From contig JADJPY010000002.1 in NCBI GenBank assembly GCA_016713005.1, forward strand, positions 62,001 to 126,000: a DNA stretch of 64,000 bases, given 5' to 3'. Below, in pieces: positions 23,986 to 32,696 of the stretch. Source of the stretch: Ramlibacter sp. (GTDB taxonomy: Bacteria > Pseudomonadota > Gammaproteobacteria > Burkholderiales > Burkholderiaceae_C). The notes beneath the pieces were generated by a model that was given only the letters and a program-made list of their open reading frames with translations, was not told the DNA's origin and ran no database searches. Position numbers and translations under genes: made by a program. Position 1 is the stretch's first letter. Each line of letters begins with the position of its first letter.

Positions 23986-25297
23986 GCAATTGCAGGTCTT
24001 CGGGCTTGAGCGTGCCCGCGGCCTGGCGCAACTTCAGGTTGCCGATCAGCACGTCGTAGCGGGCCTTGGCCAGATCGCGCTTGGTCTGGAACAGCTGGCT
24101 CTGGCTGTTGAGCACGTCGATGTTGATGCGCACCCCCACCTGGTAGCCCAGCTTGTTGGCGTCCAGGGCGCTTTGGCTTGAGGCCTCGGCCGCTTCCAGC
24201 GCCTTGACCTGGCCCATGCCCGAGAGCACGCCAAAGAACGCGGTGCGGGTGCCCTGCGTAACGCTGCGCTTGGCGATGTCCAGGTCGCTGCGCGCCTTCT
24301 CTTCCAGCGCCAGGGTTTCGCGGATGCGGTTCTGCGTGGCGAACCCGGCAAACAGGGGCAGGTTGAAACTCAGGCCCACGTTGGCCGAGTTGGTGCGCGA
24401 GTTCAGGCCCGATGCGGTGCTGCCGTTGCGGTTTTCGGTGACGTTGTAGCTGGCGGTGGCGTCCAGCGTGGGCTTGTGCCCGGCCTTGGCCTTGTCGGTT
24501 TCCAGTTCGGCGACGCGCACGCCGAGCTCGGCCTGACGGATCGAAGGGTGGGTGCCCTCGGCCTGGCTGACCCAGGCGTTGACGTCAGCGGGCGTGAGCA
24601 CGGGCAGGGCCACCGGTGCGGCCAGGCCGCGCGGCTTGGCGTCTGCCTTGCCCACCAGCTGGTCCAGCGCGATGCGCTTGACGCGCAGGTCGTTCTCGGC
24701 GGCGATCTCCTGGGCGATCACCAAGTCGTAGCGGGCCTGCGCCTCGCGGGTGTCGGTGATGGTGGAGGTGCCGACCTCGAAGTTGCGCTTGGCGGCGGCC
24801 AGCTGTTCGGCCACGGCAGATTTTTGCGCCTTGACGAAAGCCAGGCTGTCCTGGCTGGCCAGCACGTCAAAGTAGGCCTGGCTGACACGCACGATCAGGT
24901 CCTGCTCGGCCGCATCGAGCTGGGCGCGGGCGATTTCCGCGGATTTCTTGCCCTGCTCATTGCCAGCCCAGTTGGCGGGGCGGTAGATCGGCTGCGAAGC
25001 ACTGACCGTGGCGTTGCGTGTACCGTAGCTGCGGTCGGTGACAGGGTTGCTGTTCTCGAAGTTGGAGCGTGAGATGCCCGCAGAAAGGTTGGCCGTGGGC
25101 AGGATGCCGGCGCGGGCCTGGTCGGCCTTGGCCACATTGGCGTCGTACTGCGAGCGCGCGGACTGGTAGCTTGCGTCGTAGGCGCGCGCCGACTCGTACA
25201 GCTCAATCAGGCTCTGGGCGTGCGCGCCAGCGGACAGGCCTGCGCCCATGGCAAGCAGCAGGGCCGAGGTCAAAGGCAGCAGTCGGGGAGCTTTCAT
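23960..25297 (-). CDS. tolC: TolC-family outer-membrane channel protein
   Basis: Outer-membrane exit duct for tripartite efflux or type I secretion. 445 residues with a signal peptide (1-28, cleaved after AHAQ). Two TolC/OEP repeats follow, each with long alpha-helical hairpins, e.g. LIELYESARAYDASYQSARS at the start of the mature protein and RINIDVLNSQSQLFQTKRDL near the end. It is the last gene of the minus-strand tetR-MFP-RND-pcm-rhodanese-tolC operon, 24 bases after the rhodanese gene, so it most likely serves that pump. Confidence 0.94.
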   Translation of the reverse strand: MKAPRLLPLTSALLLAMGAGLSAGAHAQSLIELYESARAYDASYQSARSQYDANVAKADQARAGILPTANLSAGISRSNFENSNPVTDRSYGTRNATVSASQPIYRPANWAGNEQGKKSAEIARAQLDAAEQDLIVRVSQAYFDVLASQDSLAFVKAQKSAVAEQLAAAKRNFEVGTSTITDTREAQARYDLVIAQEIAAENDLRVKRIALDQLVGKADAKPRGLAAPVALPVLTPADVNAWVSQAEGTHPSIRQAELGVRVAELETDKAKAGHKPTLDATASYNVTENRNGSTASGLNSRTNSANVGLSFNLPLFAGFATQNRIRETLALEEKARSDLDIAKRSVTQGTRTAFFGVLSGMGQVKALEAAEASSQSALDANKLGYQVGVRINIDVLNSQSQLFQTKRDLAKARYDVLIGNLKLRQAAGTLKPEDLQLLNALLAKQ

Positions 25298-25321
25298 GGA
25301 CTTCCTTGGGGTAGGGTGATC

Positions 25322-25663
25322 TCAGTAACGCGGGACGCCGGGGTCGACTTCCGAGGACCAGGCGTTGATGCCACCGGCAATGTTGGCCACATGCCCGAAA
25401 CCCGCCTGGGCCAGGAAATGCGCCACCTGCATGCTGCGCCCGCCATGGTGGCAGAGGCAGGCGACAGGGCGATCGCGGTCCAGTTCGGCCAGCCGGGCGG
25501 GAATGCTTGCCATGGGCACCTTGAGCAGCTCAAAACCGTCAGCGGTGACGCTGGCGGTCTGCCACTCCCAGGGCTCGCGCACGTCCAGCACGACCGGTTC
25601 GCCGTGGGCGCGCTCGCGCGCCAGCCACTGGGCCAGGTCTGCGGGGCGGATCTGTTCGATCAT
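25322..25663 (-). CDS. Rhodanese-domain protein
   Basis: 113-residue single rhodanese domain. The active-site loop is CHHGGRS (71-77), with catalytic C71, and VVLDVREPWEW (about 24-34) is the conserved first half. Single-domain rhodaneses carry sulfur as a persulfide; no signal peptide is seen. It sits 10 bases after the methyltransferase gene and 24 before tolC, in an efflux operon where its function is not obvious. Confidence 0.92.
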   Translation of the reverse strand: MIEQIRPADLAQWLARERAHGEPVVLDVREPWEWQTASVTADGFELLKVPMASIPARLAELDRDRPVACLCHHGGRSMQVAHFLAQAGFGHVANIAGGINAWSSEVDPGVPRY

Positions 25664-25673
25664 CAGGCCAGCC

Positions 25674-26339
25674 TCAGAACGCGAACCGCGACAGGGCGGG
25701 GAAGTTCAGCAAGCGGGGCGCCACGGTGTCCCAGGGCTGGGTCTGGTGCAGGCCGCCATCGGCTGCGCGCGCGACCCGCGTGGCCCGCATCACGGGCTCG
25801 TCGCCCACAATGGCCATCAGGCGGCCGCCGGGCTTGAGCTGCTCCAGCAGCGCGTCCGGGACTTGGGCCACCGAACCACTCAGCAGGATGACGTCAAACG
25901 GCCCTTCGGGCTGGCGGTCGCGTGCGCCGTCGGCCTGGCGCACTTCGACGTTGTGCACACCGGCCTTTTGCAGGTTGGCACGCGCCAGGCGGGCCAGCTC
26001 GGGCTCGATCTCCAGGCTGATCACCCACTGGGCGCGGTGAGCCAGCAGCGCGGCCATGAAGCCCGAGCCGGCACCGATCTCAAGCACCACTTCGTGCTTC
26101 TGCACGGCCAGATCCTGCAACAGCCGGGCTTCCACACGGGGGGCCAGCATGCACTGGCCGCGGGCGCCGCCTTCGCGCAGCGGGACTTCCATGTCAACAA
26201 AGGCCAGCGCCTTGTGAGCCAGCGGGACAAAGTCTTCGCGCTTGACGATGGTCAGCAGCTCCAGCACGGCGTTGTCCAGCACCTCCCAGGGGCGGATTTG
26301 CTGTTCGATCATGTTGAAGCGGGCTTGTTCGGTGTTCAT
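25674..26339 (-). CDS. pcm: Protein-L-isoaspartate O-methyltransferase family protein
   Basis: 221-residue SAM-dependent methyltransferase of the PCMT family, which starts repair of isoaspartyl residues in aged proteins. Motif I is VVLEIGAGSGFMAALLA (about 84-100) and the acidic ribose-binding residue is in ISLEIEPEL. FDVILLSGSV and LKPGGRL follow. The family's usual substrate-binding motif near the N-terminus is not clearly intact (VPLREGGARGQCMLAPR), so activity on isoaspartate is not certain. It lies seven bases after the RND pump gene. Confidence 0.88.
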   Translation of the reverse strand: MNTEQARFNMIEQQIRPWEVLDNAVLELLTIVKREDFVPLAHKALAFVDMEVPLREGGARGQCMLAPRVEARLLQDLAVQKHEVVLEIGAGSGFMAALLAHRAQWVISLEIEPELARLARANLQKAGVHNVEVRQADGARDRQPEGPFDVILLSGSVAQVPDALLEQLKPGGRLMAIVGDEPVMRATRVARAADGGLHQTQPWDTVAPRLLNFPALSRFAF

Positions 26340-26346
26340 GGTGTGC

Positions 26347-29300
26347 TCAATCTGCGGATGGGGACAAACCCTCGATTTTAGGCGTCGCTGCAGGGGCCGA
26401 TTTCCCGGCGAAAAGCCGCTTGAACCACGAGGCCAGATCGTCCATGTAGCAGTACACGACGGGCACCACCACCAGCGTCAGCAGCGAGGAGGTGATCACG
26501 CCGCCGATGACGGCCTGGCCCATGGGGGCGCGCTGCTCGGAGCCCTCGGTGAGGGCGAACGCCAGCGGCACCATGCCGAAAATCATGGCCAGTGTGGTCA
26601 TCAGGATCGGGCGCAGGCGCACGCGGGCGGCCATCAGCAGCGCTTCGGTGCGTTCCATGCCGTCCTCACGTGCGCGGATGGCGAAATCCACCAGCAGGAT
26701 GGCGTTCTTGGTGACCAGCCCCATCAACATCACCACGCCGATGATGGAGAACATCGACAGCTTGGAGCGGAACATCATCAACGCCAGCACCACGCCAATC
26801 AGCGTCAGGGGAAGGGAGGTCATGAGCGCCATCGGCTGCAGGAAGCTCTTGAACTGGCTGGCCAGGATCATGTAGATGAAGATGATGGCCAGCGCCAGCG
26901 CCGACAGCGCATAGCCAAAGGACTCGGCCATGTTCTTGGTGGAGCCGCTGAAGCTGTAGCGGTAGCCGGGCGGGAAGTCGATGGTGTTGAGCGCCGCTGT
27001 GATGTCGGCGGAGACCTCGCCCATGCCGCGGCCGAACACATTGGTATTGATGGCCACCTCGCGCGTCAGGTCACGCCGGTTGATCTGGTTGGGGCCTGTG
27101 CTCTCACGCACGGTGGCCAGCTGGTTGAGCCGCACGATGCGCGGGCTGCCGTCTGCCTGCGTGCCAGTGGCAAACGGCAGACGCTCCAGGTCCTGCGGCG
27201 TGTTGCGGGCGTCGGGAGCCAGACGCACGTTCACGTCGTAGGTCTGGTCGTCCGGGGCGCGCCAGTTGCCTACCGTCTGGCCGGCCACCAGGGTACGAAG
27301 GCTCGCGGCCAGCGGGGCAATGCCCAGGCCAAGGTCGCTGGCGGCGTCGCGCTTGACGTCCAGCGCAATCACCGGCTTGTCGGGCTTGACGCTGGAGTCC
27401 AGGTCCACCAGGCCGGGGATGTCGCGCACCTTCAGCAACACAAGGCGCGTCAGGCGCTCAAGCTCCTTGAGGTCTGGGCCCTGCAGTGAGAACTCGATCT
27501 GCTTGTTGCCACCGACCGGGTCCAGCAGTCCCACGTGGGTGACATTGATGCCTGGGACCTGGCCCAGCCGCTCGCGCAGCGTGGCCGACATCTCGTCCAC
27601 GTTGCGTTTGCGCGCCTTGCGGTCGACTAGGCGCACGTACACGCTTGCGTAGATCTTGCCCTGGGCGTTGCCGGTGTTGATGGTGGACAGCGTATAGCGC
27701 ACCTCGGGGAATTCGCGCAGGATGCCCTCAACCTGCCTGGCCTTGGCTTCGGTGACCTCGATGGACGAGCCCACAGGTGTGTGGAAGTTGACGGTGGTTT
27801 CCGAAAAATCGGCCTTGGGCACGAACTCGGTGCCCAGCAGCGGCACCATGAAGATGCTGGTGACGAACACCACGATCGCCAACGCCACTGTGGCCGGCTT
27901 GTGCGCGAGCGACCAGCGCAGAATGCCCTGGTAGCTCTCGGACATCGACTCGGTGGCACGGTCGAGCCAGCCGGTCACCCGGCCGATCGTCCTGTCGTAC
28001 AGGCTGCGGCGCTCGCCAGGCTGGCGATGGGCCTCGATCTCGGGGTCGTGCCAGACGGACGACAGCATCGGGTCCAGCGTGAAGCTCACGAACATCGAGA
28101 TCAGCACGGCCGCGACGATGGTGATGCCGAATTCGTGGAAGAACTTGCCGATGATGCCGCCCATGAAGCCGATGGGCAGGAACACGGCCACGATGGAGAA
28201 GGTGGTGGCCAGCACCGCCAGGCCGATCTCCTGCGTGCCGTCCAGCGCGGCCTGGTAGGGCGCCTTGCCCATGCCGACGTGGCGAACGATGTTCTCCCGT
28301 ACCACGATGGCATCGTCAATCAGCAGACCCACGCACAGGCTCAGCGCCATCAGCGTGATCATGTTGATGGTGAAGCCGAACAGGTTCATGAACAGGAAGG
28401 TGCCGATCAGCGCGATCGGCAGCGTGAGGCCGGTGATGACGGTGGAGCGCCACGAGTTCAGGAACAGGAAGACGATCAACACGGTGAGCAGGGCGCGCTC
28501 TATCAGTGTGCGGCGCACGTTGTCCACCGCGACCCGTATGGGCCGCGAGCCGTCGAATATCGGCTCCAGCCGCACACCAGGCGGCAACTGCGCGCGCATT
28601 TCTTCAAGAGTGCGGTTCAGGCCGTCAATGACCTGGATGGTGTTTTCGTCCTGCGCCTTCTGCACTGTCAGCAGCAGGGTGCGTGCGCCGTTGTACAGGG
28701 CCAGGCTCTCCACTTCCTGCGCGCCATCGTTGACGCGTGCCACCTGGTCAACGCGGATCGGCGCACCATTGCGCCGTGTGACGATGATGCGCCCGAAGTC
28801 CTCGGGCCGCTGCACGCGCGCGTCGATCTGGACCACCCGCTCGGAGCTGGTGGATCGCACCGCGCCCACCGGCAGGTTCTGGTTCTCGTTGCGCACGGCT
28901 GCGACGACCTGGTCGGCGGTGACGCCCAGCGCTTCCATGGCCTGCGGGTTGAGATAGAGATTGATTTCCCGCTTGGTGCCGCCCACCAGCGACACCGAGC
29001 CGACGCCACGCACGTTCTCAAGACGCTTCTTGAGTGTCTGGTCGGACCAGTTGGTCAGCTCGACCGCGCTCATCGCCTGCCCCTTGGCCCCATCGGGCAG
29101 TACGGCCACAGACCAAATCGAGCGGCTGGACGGGTCGAAGCGCAGCACCCGCGGCTCCTTGACCTCGGTCCGGAAGTTCGGGCGGATGGAGGCGACCTTC
29201 TCGCGCACGTCCTCTGCCGCTTTGCGCCCGTCGATGTGCAACTGGAACTCGATGATGACCACCGCCTGGTTCTCGTAGCTGCGCGACGTGAGCGCATTGA

Positions 29301-29529
29301 TGCCGGCGATGGAGTTGACGCCTTCTTCCAGCTTCTTGGTGACCTCGGCTTCCACGACTTCGGGCGAAGCGCCCGGGTATTCGGCCGTCACCACCACCAC
29401 CGGGAAATCGATGTTGGGGAACTGGTCGACCTTCAGGCGTTGGTACGAGAACAGACCCAGCACCACGAAGGCGAGCATCACCATCGTGGCGAACACGGGG
29501 TTCTGGAGGCTGACGCGCGTGAACCACAT
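26347..29529 (-). CDS. RND-family efflux transporter, inner-membrane subunit
   Basis: Proton-driven drug or solvent exporter of the HAE1/AcrB family. 1060 residues with 12 predicted membrane spans, two large periplasmic loops, and TM1 near the N-terminus (VFATMVMLAFVVLGLFSY). The TM4 proton-relay pair D-D is present in CVGLLIDDAIVVREN. The conserved APPxxxxxx-type region before TM10 and GVVMLMGLVTKNAILLVD are also seen. It should trimerise with the MFP encoded nine bases upstream and the TolC protein at the operon's end. Substrate cannot be read. Confidence 0.96.
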   Translation of the reverse strand: MWFTRVSLQNPVFATMVMLAFVVLGLFSYQRLKVDQFPNIDFPVVVVTAEYPGASPEVVEAEVTKKLEEGVNSIAGINALTSRSYENQAVVIIEFQLHIDGRKAAEDVREKVASIRPNFRTEVKEPRVLRFDPSSRSIWSVAVLPDGAKGQAMSAVELTNWSDQTLKKRLENVRGVGSVSLVGGTKREINLYLNPQAMEALGVTADQVVAAVRNENQNLPVGAVRSTSSERVVQIDARVQRPEDFGRIIVTRRNGAPIRVDQVARVNDGAQEVESLALYNGARTLLLTVQKAQDENTIQVIDGLNRTLEEMRAQLPPGVRLEPIFDGSRPIRVAVDNVRRTLIERALLTVLIVFLFLNSWRSTVITGLTLPIALIGTFLFMNLFGFTINMITLMALSLCVGLLIDDAIVVRENIVRHVGMGKAPYQAALDGTQEIGLAVLATTFSIVAVFLPIGFMGGIIGKFFHEFGITIVAAVLISMFVSFTLDPMLSSVWHDPEIEAHRQPGERRSLYDRTIGRVTGWLDRATESMSESYQGILRWSLAHKPATVALAIVVFVTSIFMVPLLGTEFVPKADFSETTVNFHTPVGSSIEVTEAKARQVEGILREFPEVRYTLSTINTGNAQGKIYASVYVRLVDRKARKRNVDEMSATLRERLGQVPGINVTHVGLLDPVGGNKQIEFSLQGPDLKELERLTRLVLLKVRDIPGLVDLDSSVKPDKPVIALDVKRDAASDLGLGIAPLAASLRTLVAGQTVGNWRAPDDQTYDVNVRLAPDARNTPQDLERLPFATGTQADGSPRIVRLNQLATVRESTGPNQINRRDLTREVAINTNVFGRGMGEVSADITAALNTIDFPPGYRYSFSGSTKNMAESFGYALSALALAIIFIYMILASQFKSFLQPMALMTSLPLTLIGVVLALMMFRSKLSMFSIIGVVMLMGLVTKNAILLVDFAIRAREDGMERTEALLMAARVRLRPILMTTLAMIFGMVPLAFALTEGSEQRAPMGQAVIGGVITSSLLTLVVVPVVYCYMDDLASWFKRLFAGKSAPAATPKIEGLSPSAD

Positions 29530-29538
29530 GGCGTTGGC

Positions 29539-30702
29539 CTATCGGCTGGCAGAGGCAGGCGCAGATGCCGGGGTGGCTGCGGGCGACGCTGCGCCCGTGC
29601 GGACGCGCGTGCCTTCACGCAGGCTGCCCACGTGGCCGCGGATCACCGGGGTGCCTGCGCTGACGCCTTCAACGGCGACCCAGGCTTCGCCTGCGGCTTC
29701 TCCGCGGGCGCCCGTCTTGACAGTGGCGTGCGCCACGGCATTGGCCTGCACGACCTGCACGTAGGGCAGCGGCTTGTCTGTGCGCACGGCGTTCAGGGGT
29801 ACTGACAGCGCCTGGACCTGACCTGTGCCGAGCACGCCTTGGGCAAACAGCCCCTGGCGCAGGCCAGCGGGCATGTCGATGGACAGATAGGCCACCACGC
29901 CACGGCTGCCAGCCTGTGCGCTCGGATTGATCCGCGTGACGCGCGCGGTTACGGGTTGGGTTGCGCCTTCGACCGTCAAGGTCGCCACCTGACCGACGCG
30001 CACGCCCAGCGAATCTGCCCCGCCCAGCGTGGCCTCCAGTTCAAGCTGGCTCAAGTCGACGATCTCCACAATGCGTGCCTCGACGGCGACCCGCTCTCCG
30101 GGCTGGGCAAGACGCTGCGACACGAGGCCCGAAATGGGCGCGCGCACCATGGTGTCGTCCAGGGCTTTCCTGGCCAGATCCACGGCCGCGACCGCAGCTT
30201 TGTGGTTGGCGTCGGCTGCGGCAAAGGTGTTCCAGGACGTGTCCAGCGCCGTCTTGGAAATGAAGCCCTGGTCCACGAGAGCCTTGTTGTTGTCCCATTG
30301 GCGCTTTGCGGTATCAATCTGGGACTTGGCGGCGTCGGCCTGTTCCTGGGCCTGCCGCACACGGGCCTGGTATTCCGTGGGGTCGACTTGCGCGATGACC
30401 TGACCAGCCTTGACGGCATCGCCTTCGCGAACCAGAAGGCCGCGCAACTCGCCGGCCACGCGGGCCTTGACCAAGGCGGTGTTGGCCGCTTTCAGGGATC
30501 CGGAGATCGGCAACCCTTGTGACAACTCGACGGCTTGAGCAGCAACCAGATCGCCGGGAGCCAGTTCAAGCACAGCCTGCGCCTTTGGCGTGGCAGCTCC
30601 CGACGCCTGTTCAGCCTTGCGTGCGGAAAGCGCCCGCAGCACACCAAAACCGATGACGAGCACGACCAGGGCGATCAGGCCCCACTTCAAGTTTCGCTTC
30701 AT
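29539..30702 (-). CDS. RND efflux periplasmic adaptor (membrane fusion protein)
   Basis: 387 residues linking the RND pump to TolC. An N-terminal membrane anchor (about 7-26) is followed by the lipoyl-like half-motifs ARVAGELRGLLVREGDAVKAG. A coiled-coil hairpin spans about 110-175, the second lipoyl half is MVRAPISGLVSQRLAQPGE, and beta-barrel and membrane-proximal domains follow. The C-terminal tail is Ala/Ser/Pro-rich. ATG 30702 overlaps the tetR stop (ATGA), so the pump is coupled to its regulator. Confidence 0.94.
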   Translation of the reverse strand: MKRNLKWGLIALVVLVIGFGVLRALSARKAEQASGAATPKAQAVLELAPGDLVAAQAVELSQGLPISGSLKAANTALVKARVAGELRGLLVREGDAVKAGQVIAQVDPTEYQARVRQAQEQADAAKSQIDTAKRQWDNNKALVDQGFISKTALDTSWNTFAAADANHKAAVAAVDLARKALDDTMVRAPISGLVSQRLAQPGERVAVEARIVEIVDLSQLELEATLGGADSLGVRVGQVATLTVEGATQPVTARVTRINPSAQAGSRGVVAYLSIDMPAGLRQGLFAQGVLGTGQVQALSVPLNAVRTDKPLPYVQVVQANAVAHATVKTGARGEAAGEAWVAVEGVSAGTPVIRGHVGSLREGTRVRTGAASPAATPASAPASASR

Positions 30703-31397
30703 GCATGTACCTGTGAATTCAGAGCGGGCCCGCCTGGGCGGATGCGCAGGCCATTGAGCAGCGTATCGGAGAGCGCCGCCACATAGCGCTGCGGGTCCAG
30801 TTGTTCGCCGAGGGGGACGCATGCGCCCAGCGAGTGGCGCGTCATGATCAGGAAAATCATGGGCGCGATCAGGGTGTAGATGGTGTATTCCAGGTCGGCG
30901 ATCGCGAACTCTCCGCGGGCAATGCCGCGCTGCAGGATGCGGCGGATCAGGTCGTGCCCGGGTTCGATGACTTCCTGCTGGTAAAACGCGGCCAGTTCCG
31001 GGAAATTTCGGGCCTCGCTCATCATCAACTTGGTGATGCCTGAAGCCCGCGTGGCGCCGACACGCTCCCACCAGACTGTCAGGCAATAGCGCACCATCTC
31101 CTCGGTGCTGCCTTCGAAGCTGGCGAACTCCTCATTCCATTCCGTGAACCGGCCGGAAATGTTCTCGCGCACCACGGCCTTGAACAATTCGTCCTTGCTG
31201 GGGAAATACAGAAACAGGGTCCCTTTGGAAACGCCAGCGCGCGCCGCGACTTCCTCCGCGCGGGTGGCGGCGAATCCTTTTTCGACAAACAAGTCCAAGG
31301 CTGCGTCCAGAAGCTCGCCAGGACGTGCTTCCTTGCGACGTTCGCGCTTTGCATGGACCTCGGAAGTCCGGCCGGAAATGAGCTTGGAAAGGGACAT
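30699..31397 (-). CDS. TetR-family transcriptional regulator of the efflux operon
   Basis: 232 residues. The N-terminal helix-turn-helix contains RAEEVAARAGVSKGTLFLYF (about 47-66), typical of TetR/AcrR repressors. The C-terminal ligand domain is AcrR-like. ATG 31397 lies 11 bases from the palindrome ACTGACCGGTTAGT (31408-31421), a likely operator, so it probably represses its own operon. The frame runs upstream to 31478, but that would span the operator. It is first in the tetR-MFP-RND-pcm-rhodanese-tolC operon. Confidence 0.93.
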   Translation of the reverse strand: MSLSKLISGRTSEVHAKRERRKEARPGELLDAALDLFVEKGFAATRAEEVAARAGVSKGTLFLYFPSKDELFKAVVRENISGRFTEWNEEFASFEGSTEEMVRYCLTVWWERVGATRASGITKLMMSEARNFPELAAFYQQEVIEPGHDLIRRILQRGIARGEFAIADLEYTIYTLIAPMIFLIMTRHSLGACVPLGEQLDPQRYVAALSDTLLNGLRIRPGGPALNSQVHA

Positions 31398-31407
31398 GAA
31401 ATTAATG

Positions 31408-31421
31408 ACTGACCGGTTAGT
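31408..31421. promoter_or_regulatory. TetR-type operator
   Basis: ACTGACCGGTTAGT is a near-perfect dyad (consensus ACTRACCGGTYAGT) just upstream of the tetR start, flanked by AT-rich ATTAATG and AATATAAC that could hold the -10. Many TetR/AcrR operators have this ACCGGT core. Confidence 0.65.
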
Positions 31422-31538
31422 AATATAACTTTCCGGGGATCGGTCTGTCAAGCCGCCAGCGTACCCAGGCCCTCGCAAGCAGCGATATCGTCGCGGTAAA
31501 GCTGCGTAAAGTGGCTGTCTGCCTGCGGACCGGGGCGT

Positions 31539-32696
31539 CTACTGGAGCCCAAAGAGCCCGTACAGCAGGCGCTCGTGCTGACGCACGTTTTCGGGATTGG
31601 CGATGTCGATCTGGTTCAGCAGCCGAAGGTTCTGCTGGTTGTACTCGGCAAAGTGCCTGTCGTGGTCTGTCATGGCACGGATCAGAGCCTCGGCCCCGGA
31701 CCGGGCGTCAAACGACTCATAGTGGTAGCCGTAGTCCCTGAGGGCGTCCGAGTTGTGCACGAGCGGGAAGCCGCCGTACAGCATGTCGTAGTAAAAATAG
31801 TTAAGTTCGTTTTCCCATTGATGGGCCACGGCGATGTCTGCGTACAGGGCCATGAAGAGGGGCGCAACATGCCTTGACTCGAAGCTCGCGACTTTTTTCT
31901 GGACGATGTCAAGGTTGAGGGAAAAAGCCTTGAATGTCTCGTGTTCCTTGAGATGCTCGGTGTTGAGCACGTAGACACTTTCCAGAAGATCGGGGCGCTG
32001 CCTGTAGGCGGCCTCACAGACCAGCATAGGGTAGTGGCATGACTTGACGACGTTCAGGTTGGGTTCAAAAATCGCTGCGCGCTTCCGGGCACGCCCCAGT
32101 TGATAGCCGGCTTTGGCACCGAGTGCAGCCGCCGCGGTGTTGTAGAACAGCGGACTCCAGATATGCGGCACTTCGACGACCGGACAGCGGCTCGCCACTT
32201 CCCAGTACGAGGCGCAAGTCCGCATGTGCTGCGGGATGCTCCAGACCTGGTCAAACTGGGAACCGTTGAATATGGGGCCCTTGCGGTTCTGGAAAACGAT
32301 GCTCTCCACATCCATCACATAGTCGTTTCCGACCTTGTAGGCGACCGCCTTTCCGCCACGATTGCGGACTCTGGCTACCTCGTCAGCCGAGATCTTCAGG
32401 CCGATCTCGATGACGATGTCCACTTCGTTCAGACCCTGCTGCAAAGGCATGATTTCAATCCCGTCCTTGACGGGTACCAGGCTGGTGGGCAGGTCGGACG
32501 CGGTTGAATCGCCACCATTGAGTAGCCAGACGTTGCCAAGACGCCGTGACTGGCGCAACAGGTGGTACAAAAAGAACGTGTTCTGGGTCGCGCCATTCGA
32601 CCAGATTGACTGGTCCTGATTGTCCTTGTAGTGCAGGAAGGTGAGACCCACCTTGAGAGGCGTCTGCGGGGTCGAAACAAGTACGGGGTTGGTCAT
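31539..32696 (-). CDS. DUF2827-family protein (putative glycosyltransferase)
   Basis: 385 residues of a Burkholderiales family of unknown function that looks like a GT-B glycosyltransferase. It has an N-terminal Rossmann-like part (KVGLTFLHYKDNQDQSIWSN) and a C-terminal part with RAAIFEPNLNVVKSCHYPML, VAHQWENELNYFYYDMLYGG and PLVHNSD. That run is where nucleotide-sugar binding would be expected in GT-B enzymes. No signal peptide or membrane span is seen. A paralogue lies immediately upstream (ATGA overlap at 32693-32696). Divergent from both is the giant Ser/Thr-rich adhesin, so glycosylation of that adhesin is a plausible but untested role. Confidence 0.8.
   Translation of the reverse strand: MTNPVLVSTPQTPLKVGLTFLHYKDNQDQSIWSNGATQNTFFLYHLLRQSRRLGNVWLLNGGDSTASDLPTSLVPVKDGIEIMPLQQGLNEVDIVIEIGLKISADEVARVRNRGGKAVAYKVGNDYVMDVESIVFQNRKGPIFNGSQFDQVWSIPQHMRTCASYWEVASRCPVVEVPHIWSPLFYNTAAAALGAKAGYQLGRARKRAAIFEPNLNVVKSCHYPMLVCEAAYRQRPDLLESVYVLNTEHLKEHETFKAFSLNLDIVQKKVASFESRHVAPLFMALYADIAVAHQWENELNYFYYDMLYGGFPLVHNSDALRDYGYHYESFDARSGAEALIRAMTDHDRHFAEYNQQNLRLLNQIDIANPENVRQHERLLYGLFGLQ

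Noticed and set aside
27781..29805. 674-codon plus-strand frame opposite the RND pump gene.
   Set aside because: Composition typical of antisense frames (His, Gln, Arg, Gly rich), and the minus-strand pump is certain.
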